Source of the DNA: Sternotherus odoratus
Lineage: Eukaryota > Chordata > Testudines > Kinosternidae
NCBI GenBank assembly: GCA_032164245.1
Contig: JAVMKO010000006.1
Coordinates: 104,859,310 to 104,923,309, forward strand
Length of the DNA: 64,000 nucleotides
Reading direction: 5' to 3'
Part shown: one piece after another, positions 34,657 to 46,640 of the stretch
Position numbering within the stretch: the stretch's first letter is position 1
Layout of the letters: each line of letters begins with the position of its first letter
Notes under the pieces: model-generated
Told to the model about the DNA's origin: nothing
Seen by the model: only the letters and a program-made list of their open reading frames with translations
The model's database searches: none
Position numbers and translations under genes: made by a program

Positions 34657-34664
34657 ATCTGGAC

Positions 34665-35168
34665 TGAGCTTTACTGGCTACTGATGAGAGAAATTTTCTC
34701 CATTTACACTGGGGGGATGGGCGAGGAAGGGCAGTGGTGGATGCTGCCCCATCCAAGGGACAAAAAACACCCTACAAATGTCACTTTTTGGCCAGGCATT
34801 CAATGCCCTTACACTCCGCTTGGTGCCATTTCTCTGACTGTCTGTAATGGGATAACTTTAAATGTCTCATCTGATCATTTCCAAAATTTCAGGCAATGTT
34901 GTGGATACCAATGGCCAGAACCCTTTTGATTTTAGAGGAAATCAGTAAACCAGAAAGGGGTAAATGGGGGACAGATGAAGTCCCTGGAATCCATTTAATA
35001 AAGCCACATCTTCAAACTCCTCTGCAGTTGTCTACAGATCAAACAACTGGCTGATGGCTGGATTAATGCCTCCAGCATAACAACATCCCCAGCTCAGCTC
35101 TGCCCAACCTCCCTGTGGCATGTAAGATGTTGATCTCCCAGGAAAAAAAATAATATGGAGGCGGGATG
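34665..35168. other. Intergenic sequence, nothing recognised
   Basis: No element ends or coding frames were identified. Confidence 0.4.
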
Positions 35169-36173
35169 TGTAGCCCTAAGGATTAATCTGCTTGCTTGCA
35201 TCGATATAGTCTTTCTTATAAGGTTAAGTAGTTAATGTATTGTAATAGGTTTATAGATTTATATTAAACATACTTTTGGCTGTAATGCAAGAGACCTACA
35301 GGCCAGAAACCTGTATGTTAAGCTAAGGCAAAGTTAGCATATCTATGTTAAGACCTTTTACCCAGAAAGTAAAGTTGACCTTCATCTTGTTACCCAAAGA
35401 GATAAAGTACCCACACCTATGTCTAAGGCCTTTACCTAGACCAGTAGACAGTGAAGAATGGCATAGGGTTTTTTCAAACTTGTACCCATAGACTTAACAG
35501 ATGACACCACAGCTATGAGGTAAGTGTACCCTAACATTACTGTGGGGGAGGAATGAAGTTTGGACATAAGAGGAAGGATTTACAGCACTTTTGCCTTATA
35601 AAAGAGGTGACCCATCTTGCTATCTTATCTTCATCTTCAACTAACTATCGATGCTCTCCATCTAGGATGGCTATTAACTATTTTCTTGTAAAACTTGAAG
35701 TTCCACGGGGACTAGGCTAAGCTTAGTTTCCCTAAACTTTTATTCTCAGTTTTCTTTATTAGGTTTTAATTTTAAATTAAGTTAGAGAAGTAAATTTCTA
35801 AGGCAGCTTTGACAGCTCTTCACATTAGTTTCTTTTGTGAGAAGTGAGAAATCAGAACCGCCAGAGGCGAGGTCCGGTGTCTTCAACACCAGGCTATTAA
35901 GACAGGGCATGAGTATATTAACCAACGTTTTGCAGCACATAGTATTGTATTACTAGATGTATCTTAAATAGCAGTAATACAGTTGTAGCTTTGTAACTCT
36001 GGCTATTTTACCTTTTACTTACTATTTCATTCATTTTAATAAAAGGTTTTATAACCATATCTGTCTCAGTGTGAGCTTCCTGTCATATCCCCAAGGGTCC
36101 TTTGTGAATTCTGTGGAGCCTAATTTGGAACTTTTATCTTCTGATAGAACAGATAGGCGTGCCTAAACCCACA
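35169..36173 (+). mobile_element. Probable solo LTR
   Basis: Begins TGTAGCCC and ends AAACCCACA. It has a TATAAAAG box near 35598 and AATAAAAGG near 36039 followed by a TGTCTCAGTGTGAG stretch, an arrangement like U3-R-U5 of a retroviral-type LTR. No target duplication was confirmed, so the exact ends are tentative. Confidence 0.5.
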
Positions 36174-36321
36174 CCAATTAATATTATTTATTAATTACAA
36201 TTAAGTTAAAATTAAATTGATAAATTAAATCAATATTATTAATGCACCCTAAATCAGGCTACAGAGGGAATGGAGTGTATAGATGGGAGAATAGGGACAT
36301 GCACACAGCCTAGGCCTAGGG

Positions 36322-37347
36322 CAGTGATGGCGAACCCGTGGCACGCGTGCCACTGCCGGCACGCCGAGCCGTCTCTGTGGGCACGCCGCTCGCGAGCCAG
36401 ATGTGGCTCTTTTGAGCCTGTCATCTGGCTCGCGCGGCGCTCTCTGTCCGCGAGGCTGGGGGGCGGGGGAGGCGGTGTGGCGCGGCGCTCTCTGTCCGCG
36501 AGGCTGGGGGGCGGGGGAGGCGGTGTGTCGCGGCGCTGCTGTGACCGCGAGGCTGGGGGGCGTGTCGCTCCTCTCCTTCCCTCGCTGGAGTCGGGTCACA
36601 GCAGCGTGACCCAGCGAACAAGTAAGCGCCGGGGGGGGGGTAAGCGGTGTGCAAGGGGGTGTTGGGGGAAGGCTGGGCTGGGAGCGGGGGTAAGCGGTGT
36701 GGGGGAGAGACCGGGCTGGGTGGGTCAGTTGGGGGGGGTTGGAGGAAAGGAGGTTTGGGGGGGAGAGACCGGGCTGGGTGGGTCAGTTGGGGGGGGTTGG
36801 AGGAAAGGAGGTTTGGGGGGGAGAGACCTGGCTGGGTGGGTCAGTTGGGGGGGGTGGAGGAAAGGAGGTTTGGGGGGGAGAGACCTGGCTGGGTGGGTCA
36901 GTTGGGGGGGGTTGGAGGAAAGGAGGTTTGGGGGGGAGAGACCGGGCTGGGTGGGTCATTTGGGGGGTGGGTGGGAGGGAAGGAGGTTTTGGGGGGAGAG
37001 ACTGGGCTGGGTGGGTCATTTGGGGGGTGGGGGGGAGGGAAGGAGGTTTTGGGGGGAGAGACCGGGCTGAGTGGGTCAGTTGGGGGGGGTGTACAGTTGT
37101 TTTTTTTTGTTTTGTTTTTTGTTTTTTTGTTTTTTTCAATTAAAAAAAATGTTTAATGGAAAGCTCTGTTACTGTGTTTTTCTTTTTAAACAAAAGCTGT
37201 TAATTAGTTTGAAAAACTGTATGAATTGTTTTTTCTAAACTAAAACCTCGTTATTTAGGTTTAATTGCAGTGTTGGCACTTTGAAAAAAACAAGTCGTTT
37301 TGGTTTGCAGTTTGGGCACTCGGGCTCAAAAAGGTTTGCCATCACTG
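36322..37347. mobile_element. hAT-type element, CAGTGATGGCGAAC ends, with minisatellite
   Basis: Left end CAGTGATGGCGAACC; right end GGTTTGCCATCACTG. The exact 8-bp target duplication GCCTAGGG lies at 36314-36321 and 37348-37355. It contains three ~48-bp CpG-rich copies at about 36433-36560 and a ~58-bp G-rich minisatellite at 36690-37090. No transposase; glycine-rich open frames are repeat artefacts. Confidence 0.93.
36690..37090. repeat. 58-bp G-rich minisatellite, about 7 copies
   Basis: Unit GGGGAGAGACCGGGCTGGGT, then GGGTCAGTTGGGGGG and GGAGGAAAGGAGGTTT, repeated head to tail with small length changes in the G runs. Confidence 0.9.
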
Positions 37348-37419
37348 GCCTAGGGCATGGAGTTAGTATGCAGGACCCTGTGTGAAGGGATCACATAACT
37401 CCTGGTGGCAGGTGTGACT

Positions 37420-37745
37420 AGGAGTGAAAGTAACTGTAGTTACTTACCAGTATGTGGGTGCTGACTCTGCCCCAGAAGGGACAGGGCCTCAGGTGGAAGG
37501 GGCGGGGCTGGGGGGTCAGAGCCAGCCCCAGTCTGCCCTATACCAGTAAGTCCCCCCTCTTCCTTCCCTCCCACCAAGCGAGTATCAGCCTGCCCCCGGG
37601 GATTCTGGGCCCTTTAAATAGCAGGGGAGCCTCGTCACTCCCCCAGGGTTCCGAGCCCCCAGAGGGAGGAACGGCTCCGTGGGCTATTTAAAGGGCTGGG
37701 ACTCCCCTGCCTCTGCCACCCCGGTTCTTTAAATAGCCACGGCTT
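37420..37745. mobile_element. Partial relative of the 21296-21765 hAT element
   Basis: Starts GGAGTGAAAGTAACTGTAGT and shares the TTACCAGTATG... GGGGTCAGAGCCAGCCCCAG body with the 21296 element. The right terminus is missing. Confidence 0.6.
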
Positions 37746-37765
37746 TCTGAAGCGGCGGCTGTTTT

Positions 37766-37950
37766 ATTCTAGACCATCCCTGACAGGGGTTTGTCCAACC
37801 TGCTCTTAAAATCCCAAGTGATGGAGATTCCACAACCTCCCTGGGCAATTTATCCCAGTGCCGAACCACCCTGACACTTAGGAAGTTTTTCCCAATGTGC
37901 AACTTAAACCACCTTTGTTGCAATTTAAGCCCTTTGCTTCTTGAGGTTAA
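37766..37950 (-). mobile_element. CR1 LINE 3' fragment
   Basis: Minus-strand CR1 tail text, seen on the + strand as TTCTAGACCATCCCTGACAG, GATGGAGATTCCACAACCTC and AGGAAGTTTTTCCCAATGTG. These are classic CR1 3' region words of birds and reptiles. Confidence 0.85.
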
Positions 37951-38261
37951 GAGGTTAAACCAAATCCAACTTTTTAAAAATTGTCAGTGAGCTAAAAAGT
38001 AAAACATTAAAATTTAAAAAGCTGAGCCCTGTGATCCAGGGGGTTTCCCTGGAGACCGAGCTAGAACATGCAGGGCTTGGGGCATTGAGGAAAGGTAAGA
38101 TTTTGGGTGAGCAAGTGTGACATTCACATGAATGTTTTATGTCTGCTGGGCTGCGTGATTGTATTACTGATAGCAAAAATCCATCTTGTAGGGCAAACAA
38201 AATCTGGTGAGGTTGGTGTTGGATTTTAGATCCCAGGAGCATTTTAGATCCTGGAGAGGGT

Positions 38262-38848
38262 TGTGGAATAATGGACCACTCTTATATTTTGGATTCAGAA
38301 ATTAGCCTGAGGCCTTTATTGCGGTCAAGTACCGGTGCTTGAGGAAGGAGCAGCAGTCTGACACCTGCAAGTGCATAACTGGCTATCTCCCCCCCCCCAA
38401 CATTCTCCATTATTTTTATAGATCATTATTAATTATGCAAGTATCGTACATATTGATCATGCAAGCGTCACACATCCGCATGGTACTTTCTGATCTGGAA
38501 AAGTCCCAAACTTTACTTGCTTGTGCCATATAAGGAATAAATGCAATTAAGTACCAATCAAATCATAGTATTCTTAACGTTTAATTAGTTAGAATAAAAA
38601 TATGTTTTTCAGTAAGCACCAGGTAGTTGCGGTCACCCTAACATCCTACAAGTCTAAAAGGAGATATATTGGCAGTTAGCAGGGACAGGGTTCATATATC
38701 CAGATATCTCTGATCTGTGTGCTCTGCAGTAACTGCTAAAGACTCAGATATATCTCCCTTGCCCACATAACTAATGACTCTTTCCAATCAAAATTTGGGT
38801 CCGGTTGAGCAGTGCCCCTGTGTTAAGCCCTCTGCTAGGGAAGGACCT
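38262..38848 (-). mobile_element. Probable 3' LTR of an endogenous retrovirus
   Basis: Lies immediately downstream (minus strand) of the retroviral envelope remnant. It carries AATAAAGGCC on the minus strand (about 38307-38316) near its 3' end and terminates ...TTCCACA at about 38262. The 5' edge of the LTR is not resolved. Confidence 0.5.
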
Positions 38849-39213
38849 TTATGGCTGAATATTCATGAGTTCGAAGACCTCTCCTTGATTATTGCAGTCC
38901 TCATATACTTTACTATTCATAAACTGAAATAACAACTGTTCTTGTGGGTTAGCCTCAGGGAAGGTTGCACATTTCTTTGGAGTTATGGTTCGTGGAAGGT
39001 TGAAAACACAGCGGGAGCAAATACATTTGCCACAAGGCACAAGAATATAAATGGTTACGAGTATGGCAAGGACTATTAGCGCACCCTTTAAAATTTGATG
39101 TCCAAGCCAGCTGAGTGGGTTGGTAAGCCAGGACCATAAGTCCCATTCAGGACCGGTGTTTTCCTCAGCAAGTTTGTGAAACAGTTTTAACTGTTGTTGG
39201 ATGGTGTGGACAT
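38849..39213 (-). pseudogene. Endogenous retrovirus envelope (transmembrane subunit) C-terminal remnant
   Basis: About 120 minus-strand codons ending in a stop at 38849. They resemble the end of a retroviral Env TM subunit: a Trp-rich membrane-proximal segment, a ~22-residue hydrophobic membrane span, then a Cys-rich cytoplasmic start and a short tail. The frame upstream runs into a repeat-filled transposon at 39214, so everything N-terminal of the membrane-proximal region is missing and the gene is dead. The retroviral clade cannot be fixed from this fragment. Confidence 0.7.
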
Positions 39214-40243
39214 CAGCAGGGCCGGCAACAGGAATTTTGGGGCCCCGTACGGCAGATCGTACGGGCCCCCCCCCCGGTCTCCCGCCGCCCGCGCCCCCCC
39301 CGCCAGTCTCCCGCCACCCGCAGGGCCCCCCCGCCAGTCTCCCGCCACCCGCGGGGACCCCCCCGCCAGTCTCCCGCCACCCGCAGGGCCCCCCCGGTCT
39401 CCCGCCACCCGCGCCCCCCCGCCAGTCTCCCGCCACCCGCGGGGCCCCCCCGCCAGTCTCCCACCGCCCGTGGGCCCCCCCGCCAGTCTCCCACCGCCCG
39501 CGGCCCCCCCGCCAGTCTCCTCCCGCCAGTCTCCCACGCCCCCCCCCGCCAGTCTCTTGCTGCCCGCGGGGCCCCCCCGCCAGTCTCCCGCGCCTCCCCC
39601 GCCGATCTCCCGCCGCCGCCCCCCCAGGCCGATCTCCCGCCACCCCCCCCCCCCCGGCCGATCTCCCGCCGCCCCCCTCGGCCGATCTCCCGCCGTCCCC
39701 CCCCCCGGACGATCTCCCCACGCCCGCGGCCCCCGGCCGATCTCCCGCTGTCCCCAGCCCCGGCCGATCTCCCGACGCCCCCCCCGGCCGATCTCCCGAC
39801 GCCCCCCCCCCGCCGATCTCCCGACGCCCCCCCGGCCGATCTCCCGACGCCCCCCCCCGGCCGATCTCCCGACGCCCCCCCCCGCCGATCTCCCAACTCC
39901 CCCCCCCGATCTCCCAACTCCCCCCCCGGCTGATCTCCCGCCCCCGCCCCCCCGCCAATCTCCCGTCCCCGCCCCCCCCCCGGGCCGGTCTCCTAGCTCC
40001 CGCGGGCCCCATGTGCTGCGGCCGTGTGGCCGGGAGAAGCAAAGAGGGGCGGGTGAGGCTGCTGGGTGCCGGGGGAGGGGGTTGGTGAGCGTGGCAGCGG
40101 CTGCCCGAGCCGTGCCTCGCTCACAGCCACTGGCGACAACGGGTACAGCTGAGTACCGGCCCCGGACTTCAGGGCCCCCCCCGAAGTCCGGGGTCCGGTA
40201 CAGCTGTACCCCTTGTACACCCCTGTCGCCGGCCCTGTGTGCA
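39214..40243. mobile_element. CAGGGCCGGC-ended transposon with C-rich minisatellites
   Basis: Ends CAGGGCCGGC and GCCGGCCCTG with hAT-like form. Unlike the other hAT elements here, the 8 bases on each side do not match (GACATCAG against TGTGCAGT). Two tandem arrays fill 39265-39990: a ~31-bp unit with CCAGTCTCCCGCCACCCGC and a ~24-bp unit with GGCCGATCTCCCGACGCC. These create open frames of up to almost 400 codons on both strands. Confidence 0.75.
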
Positions 40244-41160
40244 GTCCAGACTAACAGGGTAATATCTTGCTGACTTAAGATCTGCCACAATCTTCCATTT
40301 GACTTTTGTTGCCAGTAACGGTGTGATCTCATTTTGAATTGTTTTCCAAGGTAGTAGTGTGTGCACATTTCTTGGGGGGTGATTCTTAGATGCTCCTGGG
40401 GTACAGCATCAACTTAGCCATCAGCTCCACAATTTTAAGGAAGTTTCCCTTGTTTGGCACATACAGCTGATCAGAAGTGCTAGGTTTTGGGTAGCAAGCG
40501 TTCTCACAATGCCAATGAGCCTTTCCAGAACATTTTGCCAGTAAAGAGACTCTGACGCAATCTTCCCTTGATGCTGATCATCGGTGGTGGCCTTTAACCT
40601 TAGTCTCATCTCAAGCTCTTTCCACTTATGGAATGCTCTCTGGTCTGGTGATTTGCTGCTTTTTCATGGCATGCCAGATTTCTAGCCAGATTTTTCCAGT
40701 CCTTTGTGTCTGTAGAACCCACAAACAGTATGCAGTATTCTGGGTTTTTGAGTACATAAGCCATGGCCTCTCCACTTTGTCACCATTGTGGATTTCACGC
40801 CAGTAATGTGTTGGATGGAAACGTGTAGTTTCATTGTCTTTGGGGAACATGACGTTTTACACTTAGCCTCTCAGGCTACTCTTCAAGTGGGTCCGCAGTC
40901 TTGGATCACGTAGACTCAAGCAACTAAACTCAGCAGCAACTGTTTCTTGCGCCTCCACTACACCCTTCTCTGATCTACACTTTTCTTCAGGAATGTGCCT
41001 GGTTACATCCATTTGAGATGGAGACATGGATGCTGCAGTAACTTCCAGGTCACCTGCACTCGAACCAACTGGAAGATCAGGCATCTCCTCACCACTCACA
41101 TCCTCACTGGGGCCAAAAGGCTCACCGTGAACATTTGTGTCTATGTCTCTCAGGAGAGCT
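40243..41160 (-). pseudogene. hAT transposase pseudogene (ZMYM1/DUF4371 type)
   Basis: Minus-strand pieces in natural order. LSLRDPRLRTHLKSSLRG lies at about 40863-40920. The TTF zinc-finger region follows at 40626-40850 (FHPTHYWREIHNGDKVERPW, then WLMYSKTQNTAYC). SLYWQNVLERLIGIVRTLATQ lies at about 40480-40560. TIQNEITPLLATKVKWKIVA and DLKSARYYPVSLDCT run to 40243. This is the N-terminal half of the hAT transposase family related to ZMYM1 and the 52-kDa repressor. Frameshifts and stops separate the pieces, and the catalytic C-terminal half is absent. Confidence 0.75.
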
Positions 41161-41276
41161 TCTTCCTGCTGAGATAAAGAAAAGCAAATGAAGCTTTTCT
41201 CTTTTTCTGAATGCTGCCCCAGAAAAGGAATTTTCTTCTTTCCCTCATGACGGCTGTTCTCTGCCAGCTCTAGTGG

Positions 41277-44200
41277 CTCTCAACACTCAATTGAAGGGGA
41301 CAAATAAGGAGGCTGCTAGCAGGGCCTGAGTGAGGGAAGATATCAGCATCTTAAGGGCCTAACTGACTCCTACTACTTCAGTTGACTGACTGCTCCTTTC
41401 AAGTGGGTTCAGGGAAACAGCAGGAAACAGGAAGCTCCCTGAGAAGCTGGTGTTAATGAATCCTGCCTCCTGGGGGTGCTGGAGAGGTACATAAGAGGCT
41501 CCCCCTACTCTCTCTCCCTGCATCTTCTGCTGCTTTCTGTTATTCCCTCTCACCTTTTCTCCTGCCTGTTGTGTCTCTTGCGCCCTCCTTCCTCCAGCCC
41601 AGCCCTCCACCATCTCTGCACATCTAGAGCAGAGAGAATACAGATGCACCAGCAGCAGACACAATTTTCTACACTCTGGGTCCTAGTGGCACCCCCCACA
41701 GTCTGGAACCTGAGGGGATTCTGCAGATGGTCCCTTCTACAGGGCCCATCCTGGGAGGAGGTTTGGCCTTGTGATGTGAGGGCCGGGTCAGAGAATCAGG
41801 ACTCCTGGGGTCTGTGACTCTGGAAGGGGGCATGGTCTAGTGGGTGGAGCTGGATTGGTTGACAATGAGGGGGAGGGGATTGTGCTCAAGGACCCTGGGT
41901 CAATCCCCACCAATTCCTGTGGTGTCCACATGTGGCCATGACTTTACTTACCCATCAGTGTAGGTTTTTTATCCTGTTCCTGGACATGTGGAACATCTGC
42001 TGCTGGTCATCTCTGAGATGTAAGTCCTTCATGCACACAAGGACAGCATATCAAGGTCAATCCAGCAGCCCAGCCCTTCCAGAGTCTTCACCTCCACAAT
42101 GGAGGGCTAGCCCGAGCCTGATGAGAGAAAGACAGCGGGTGTTCTTCAAGGGAATCTGCTGCATCTCCCATCCGCCCTGCTCCACCTCACATCCTGGCAC
42201 GCTAAGGGTTTGCCTCTGTCCTGCTGCAGGGAGGAGACCTGGAGAGCAGAAAGGGCACTAGTGACATTGTGGGAAAGAAAGTGACTTCTACCTGGGAAGG
42301 TGGTTGAAGTTTCTTGCCGACATTAGAGTCTGAGATCCTTAAACCTCCTTTGGCAATCCTTTTCCTAGGAATAAAATAAGGACAAAACACTGAGAATGAC
42401 ATCAGAATCCCAGGTGTGGGATCCAGGGGAAAGATTTGATCTCAGCCAGGCTACGTACCAGGAATCTGATCTTTGTCCCGAGAGCCACAATTCTCCAGAT
42501 GAGGTTTTCTTCCCCATTTGCTGTCAGGTTATCTACTCACAGTATTCATTTCTTTGCTTTGGTGTGTTTCCACTCTCTGCATCTGTTCCTTGATTTAAGT
42601 TGGATTCTTTCAGCTTTTACTTCTCTTTCCTCTTATTATAGTGTAGCATCTCCTTTGTGATTCTCAATACTCCATCAAAGGGGAAAGATAAGCAGGCTGG
42701 TAGCAGGGCCTGGGTGAGGGAAGAGATCAGCATCTTAAGGGCCTAATGGCTTCTACTACTTTAGTTGACTTCCTCTTCTCCTCAAGTGGGTCCAGGGAAG
42801 CAGCAGGAAACAGAAAGCTGCTTCATTCCCCACCAATTCCTGTGGTGTCTACATCTGTCCATGACTTTACTTACCCATCAGTGTAGGCTGTTTATCCTAT
42901 TCCTGGACACATGTGGAACATCTGCTGCTGGTCATCTCTGAGATGTAAGTCCTTCATGCACACAAGGACATTGCGTATCAAGGTCAATCCAGCAGCTCCC
43001 ATCTGGTCTTCACCTCCACAATGGAGGGCTAGCCCAAGCCTGACCAGAGAAAGACAGGGGGTGTTCTTCAGGGGAATCTGCTGGAGCTCCCATCCCCCCT
43101 GCTCCACCTCACATCCCGGCACGCTAAGGGTTTTCCAAAGATACCACTCATCTGGGACAAACAAAGCAGCTAAGATGAGGTCAGTGGGGGTGGATTTCCT
43201 GAGCAGTCTGGTTCTAAGGGAAGAACAGATTTCCCCCCTGCTCTAGGGAGATTCTCACCAGGAAAAGTCTCTGATGGTGGGGTGGGGGCAATGCAACCCC
43301 TCAGCCCCTTGCATGGCAGGAAATCAGGACTCAGGGAGCTAAGGGGTGTCTCTGTCCTGCTGCAGGGAGGAGACCTGGAGAGCAGTAAGTGCACTAGTGG
43401 CATTGTGGGAAAGAAAGTGACTTCTACCTGGGAAGGTGGTTGAAGTTTCTTGCTGACATTAGAGTCCGAGATCCTTACACCTCCTTTGGGAATCCTTTCC
43501 CTGGGAATAAAATAAGGACAAAACACTGAGAATGACATCAGAATCCCAGGTGTGGGATCCAGGGGAAATATTTGGTCTCAGCCAGGCTACGTACCAGGAA
43601 TCTGATCTTTGTCCCGAGAGCCACAATTCTCCAGATGAGGTTTTCTTCCCCATTTGCTGTCAGGTTATCTACTCACAGTATTCATTTCTTTGCTTTGGCG
43701 TGTTTCCACTCTCTGCATCTGTTCCTTGATTTAAGTTGGATTCTTTCAGCTTTTACTTCTCTTTCCTCTTATTATAGTGTAGCATCTCCTTTGTGATTCT
43801 CAATACTCCATCAAAGGGGAAATATAAGCAGGCTGGTAGCAGGGCCTGGGTGAGGGAAGAGATCAGCATCTTAAGGGCCTAACTGGCTTCTACTACTTTA
43901 GTTGACTTCCTCTTCTCCTCAAGTGGGTCCAGGGAAGCATCAGGAAACAGAAAGCTGCTTCATGCCCCACCAATTCCTGTGGTGTCTACATCTGTCCATG
44001 ACTTTACTTACCCATCAGTGTAGGCTGTTTATCCTATTCCTGGACACATGTGGAACATCTGCTGCTGGTCATCTCTGAGATGTAAGTCCTTCATGCACAC
44101 AAGGACATTGCGTATCAAGGTCAATCCAGCAGCTGCCATCTGGTCTTCACCTCCACAATGGAGGGCTAGCCCAAGCCTGACCAGAGAAAGACAGGGAGTG

Positions 44201-44935
44201 TTCTTCAGGGGAATCTGCTGGAGCTCCCATCCCCCCTGCTCCACCTCACATCCCGGAACGCTAAGGGTTTTCCAAAGATACCACTCATCTGGGACAAACA
44301 AAGCTGCTAAGATGAGGTCAGTGGGGGTGGATTTCCTGAGCAGTCTGGTTCTAAGGGAAGAACAGATTTCCCCCCTGCTCTAGGGAGATTCTCACCAGGA
44401 AAAGTCTCTGATGGAAGGGGTGGGGGCAATGCAACCCCTCAGCCCCTTGCATGGCAGGAAATCAGGACTCAGGGAGCTAAGGGGTGTCTCTGTCCTGCTG
44501 CAGGGAGGAGACCTGGAGAGCAGTAAGTGCACTAGTGGCATTGTGGGAAAGAAAGTGACTTCTACCTGGGAAAGTGATTGAAGTTTCTTGCTGACATTAG
44601 AGTCCGAGATCCTTACACCTCCTTTGGGAATCCTTTTCCTAGGAATAAAATAAGGACAAAACACTGAGAATGACATTAGAATCCCAGGTGTGGGATCCAG
44701 GGGAAAGATTTGATCTCAGCCAGGCTACGTACCAGGAATCTGATCTTTGTCCCGAGAGCCACAATTCTCCAGATGTGGTTTTCTTCCCCATTTGCTGTCA
44801 GGTTATCTGCTCACAGTATTCATTGGTTTGCTTTGCCGTGTTTCCACTCTCTGCATCCGTTCATTGGTTTAAGTAGGATTCTTTCCGTTTTTACTTCTCT
44901 TTCTTCTTATTTTAGTGCAGCATCTCCTTAATACT
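41277..44935. repeat. 1.14-kb tandem array, about 3 copies
   Basis: The anchor GAATGACAT(C/T)AGAATCCCAG occurs at 42394, 43530 and 44668, giving units of 1,136 and 1,138 bp. The two full units are nearly identical. The array is bordered by a divergent partial unit at the left (41277-42393, with about 450 bp of extra sequence at 41456-41900) and a partial unit at the right that ends near 44935. Each unit has short minus-strand open frames (LSLVRLGLALHCGGEDQM, SFSVFCPYFIPR) conserved between units, but no initiator-to-stop gene I can name. Confidence 0.92.
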
Positions 44936-46640
44936 ATAAAAAAACCAATTAAAAACAAAATCCTGTTCCTACATTGAAGAGGAAAGTTTCTGAGAGTTTG
45001 GCTACAGACCTTTAGTGTCTGCATATTTCATTCTCTATTATTTATGGAGGTGCAGGTCTGATGGGATCTTCCCACCCAAGAATGCCCACACCCGGGGTTC
45101 CCTTAGAAAACCTGTTAAGAGAGGAAGACAGTAGATTAAAAGCAGGCAAAAATCCACCAATGTAACAGTACTTCTCTGCTTCATTGAAGCACCAGTCCCT
45201 GGAGCAATGCAGGTGAGAAATCCCCATGGTTCTTTCCCACTAGAACCACACCCGAAAAGAAAAAGGCCTTCAGCCAATTATTTCCTTACACTTTGAAGGA
45301 GCAAAATTCAGCCCTGTGCAGACAGCCAAGGTGAGGTATGTGAATCACAGCGGGTTTATGTGGCACTTCACTGCACAGGGTCTGTGAGACTCCAGGGGCA
45401 TAGTTTTCATCCTGGATTGGAACAGCCAGTGGGAATTCTGTGAGGTACAGAGCAGAGAGATTTGGGCCACAACGTTCCCCTCAGAGGCTTGACCTTCCGC
45501 AGACTTTTGGGATGTTTCCCATCTGAGGAGGATGATCGTGGCCAACCCTAGTTCAGAGCTTCCATGTCTTCTCCACTGGTGATTTTCTAGCAGAGTTGAT
45601 CTAAAGTAGCTGAACTTTTCAGGCCTTGCCCCCACCTCCGACACCCCTTGTACCTCAACATTGCCCTCTAACAGCCCCCGTCCCTTCTCTTGATCCCTGC
45701 CAAGCCCAAATACAGAGCCTAGCTCACGCTCCCCCTCTCTTAGACCCTCTCCTTACACCATCCTTCCTTACCTTTGACAGACTGATCACTGGGCCCTTCC
45801 CCGGCTCCTGGAGGAATCGTGGCTCCTCAGGACAACCTGGGAATGGGTGGTTCCTACCTCCGTGTGGGGCGTGGGGGTTTCTATCTAAATCTCACTGAGA
45901 TCCAGCACTTCTTGATTTCACAGGATGAGGTCCTGACTCCCCAAGCTGGCCAGCTGCAGGCTGCATTGCTGTAGGCGACATGGACAGATCCCAGAGCCTG
46001 GAAGACAGAGGGGGGAGTAAACCCCTGTTCATTTTCCTTTCAGAGCCCCCTTCAAAGATGGGCCAAGAGGGGAGGGGAGGATGAAGGGCAGAAAGTGAAG
46101 CTGCCTCTGTGGGGAGGGGCCCTCCTGTAGAACCCAGGCCAGTTCCCAGCTCTGCCCCCCATTGCTAGGTGTGACCTTGGAGAGGTCACTTCATCACCTT
46201 CATTCCCCCATTTTGCAGACAGGGTTCTAGTCCCCCCTCCACCCCCCCCCCCAGGAGGGGAAGGCAGGAGAGTCCCATTGTTGGCGAGGGGCTCGGATCC
46301 TCTAGGCACGGATTGTGCCACAGTGAGGGAAGGGACCCAGAATTTGCTCCCGAGAGCCAGGGGAGGAGGATGGGATCAGAAGGTCAGCAAAGGATCAGGA
46401 ACTGCTGCCACAGACAAGGGCTCAGGGATTCGGTCGGTGCCAGGGGCTTTGTACCTCCCTTCAGCAAATGGCTTCCCTCTTATCATCAGCAGGCCGTAGA
46501 CTATCTCAACTCCTTCCCAGTGTCCTGGAGGGGGCTCCCATCGCTCTTCTGGAATGGGATGGATTCCTTGACCCAGGTCAATAGCTGGGAAGTTCAGAGA
46601 GGCCATTTGTAGTGTGGCCTGAAATCAGTGGGACATCTAT
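44936..46640. other. Intergenic sequence, nothing recognised
   Basis: This is where 3' exons of the minus-strand MROH gene might be expected, but none could be recognised by motif or phase. Confidence 0.4.

Noticed and set aside
36270..37156. Glycine/tryptophan-rich frames up to 266 codons
   Set aside because: They are confined to the minisatellite of a hAT element with clear target duplications.
39187..40368. Frames near 395 codons fusing glycine-rich repeats to Env-like or transposase-like ends
   Set aside because: The fusion is produced by reading through the C-rich transposon; only the terminal Env and transposase parts are meaningful.
44029..44301. Tandem-array minus frame (LSLVRLGLALHCGG) as an MROH 3' exon
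   Set aside because: I could not match it to the HEAT helices of the family or to the phase required after exon 11; left as unassigned repeat content.
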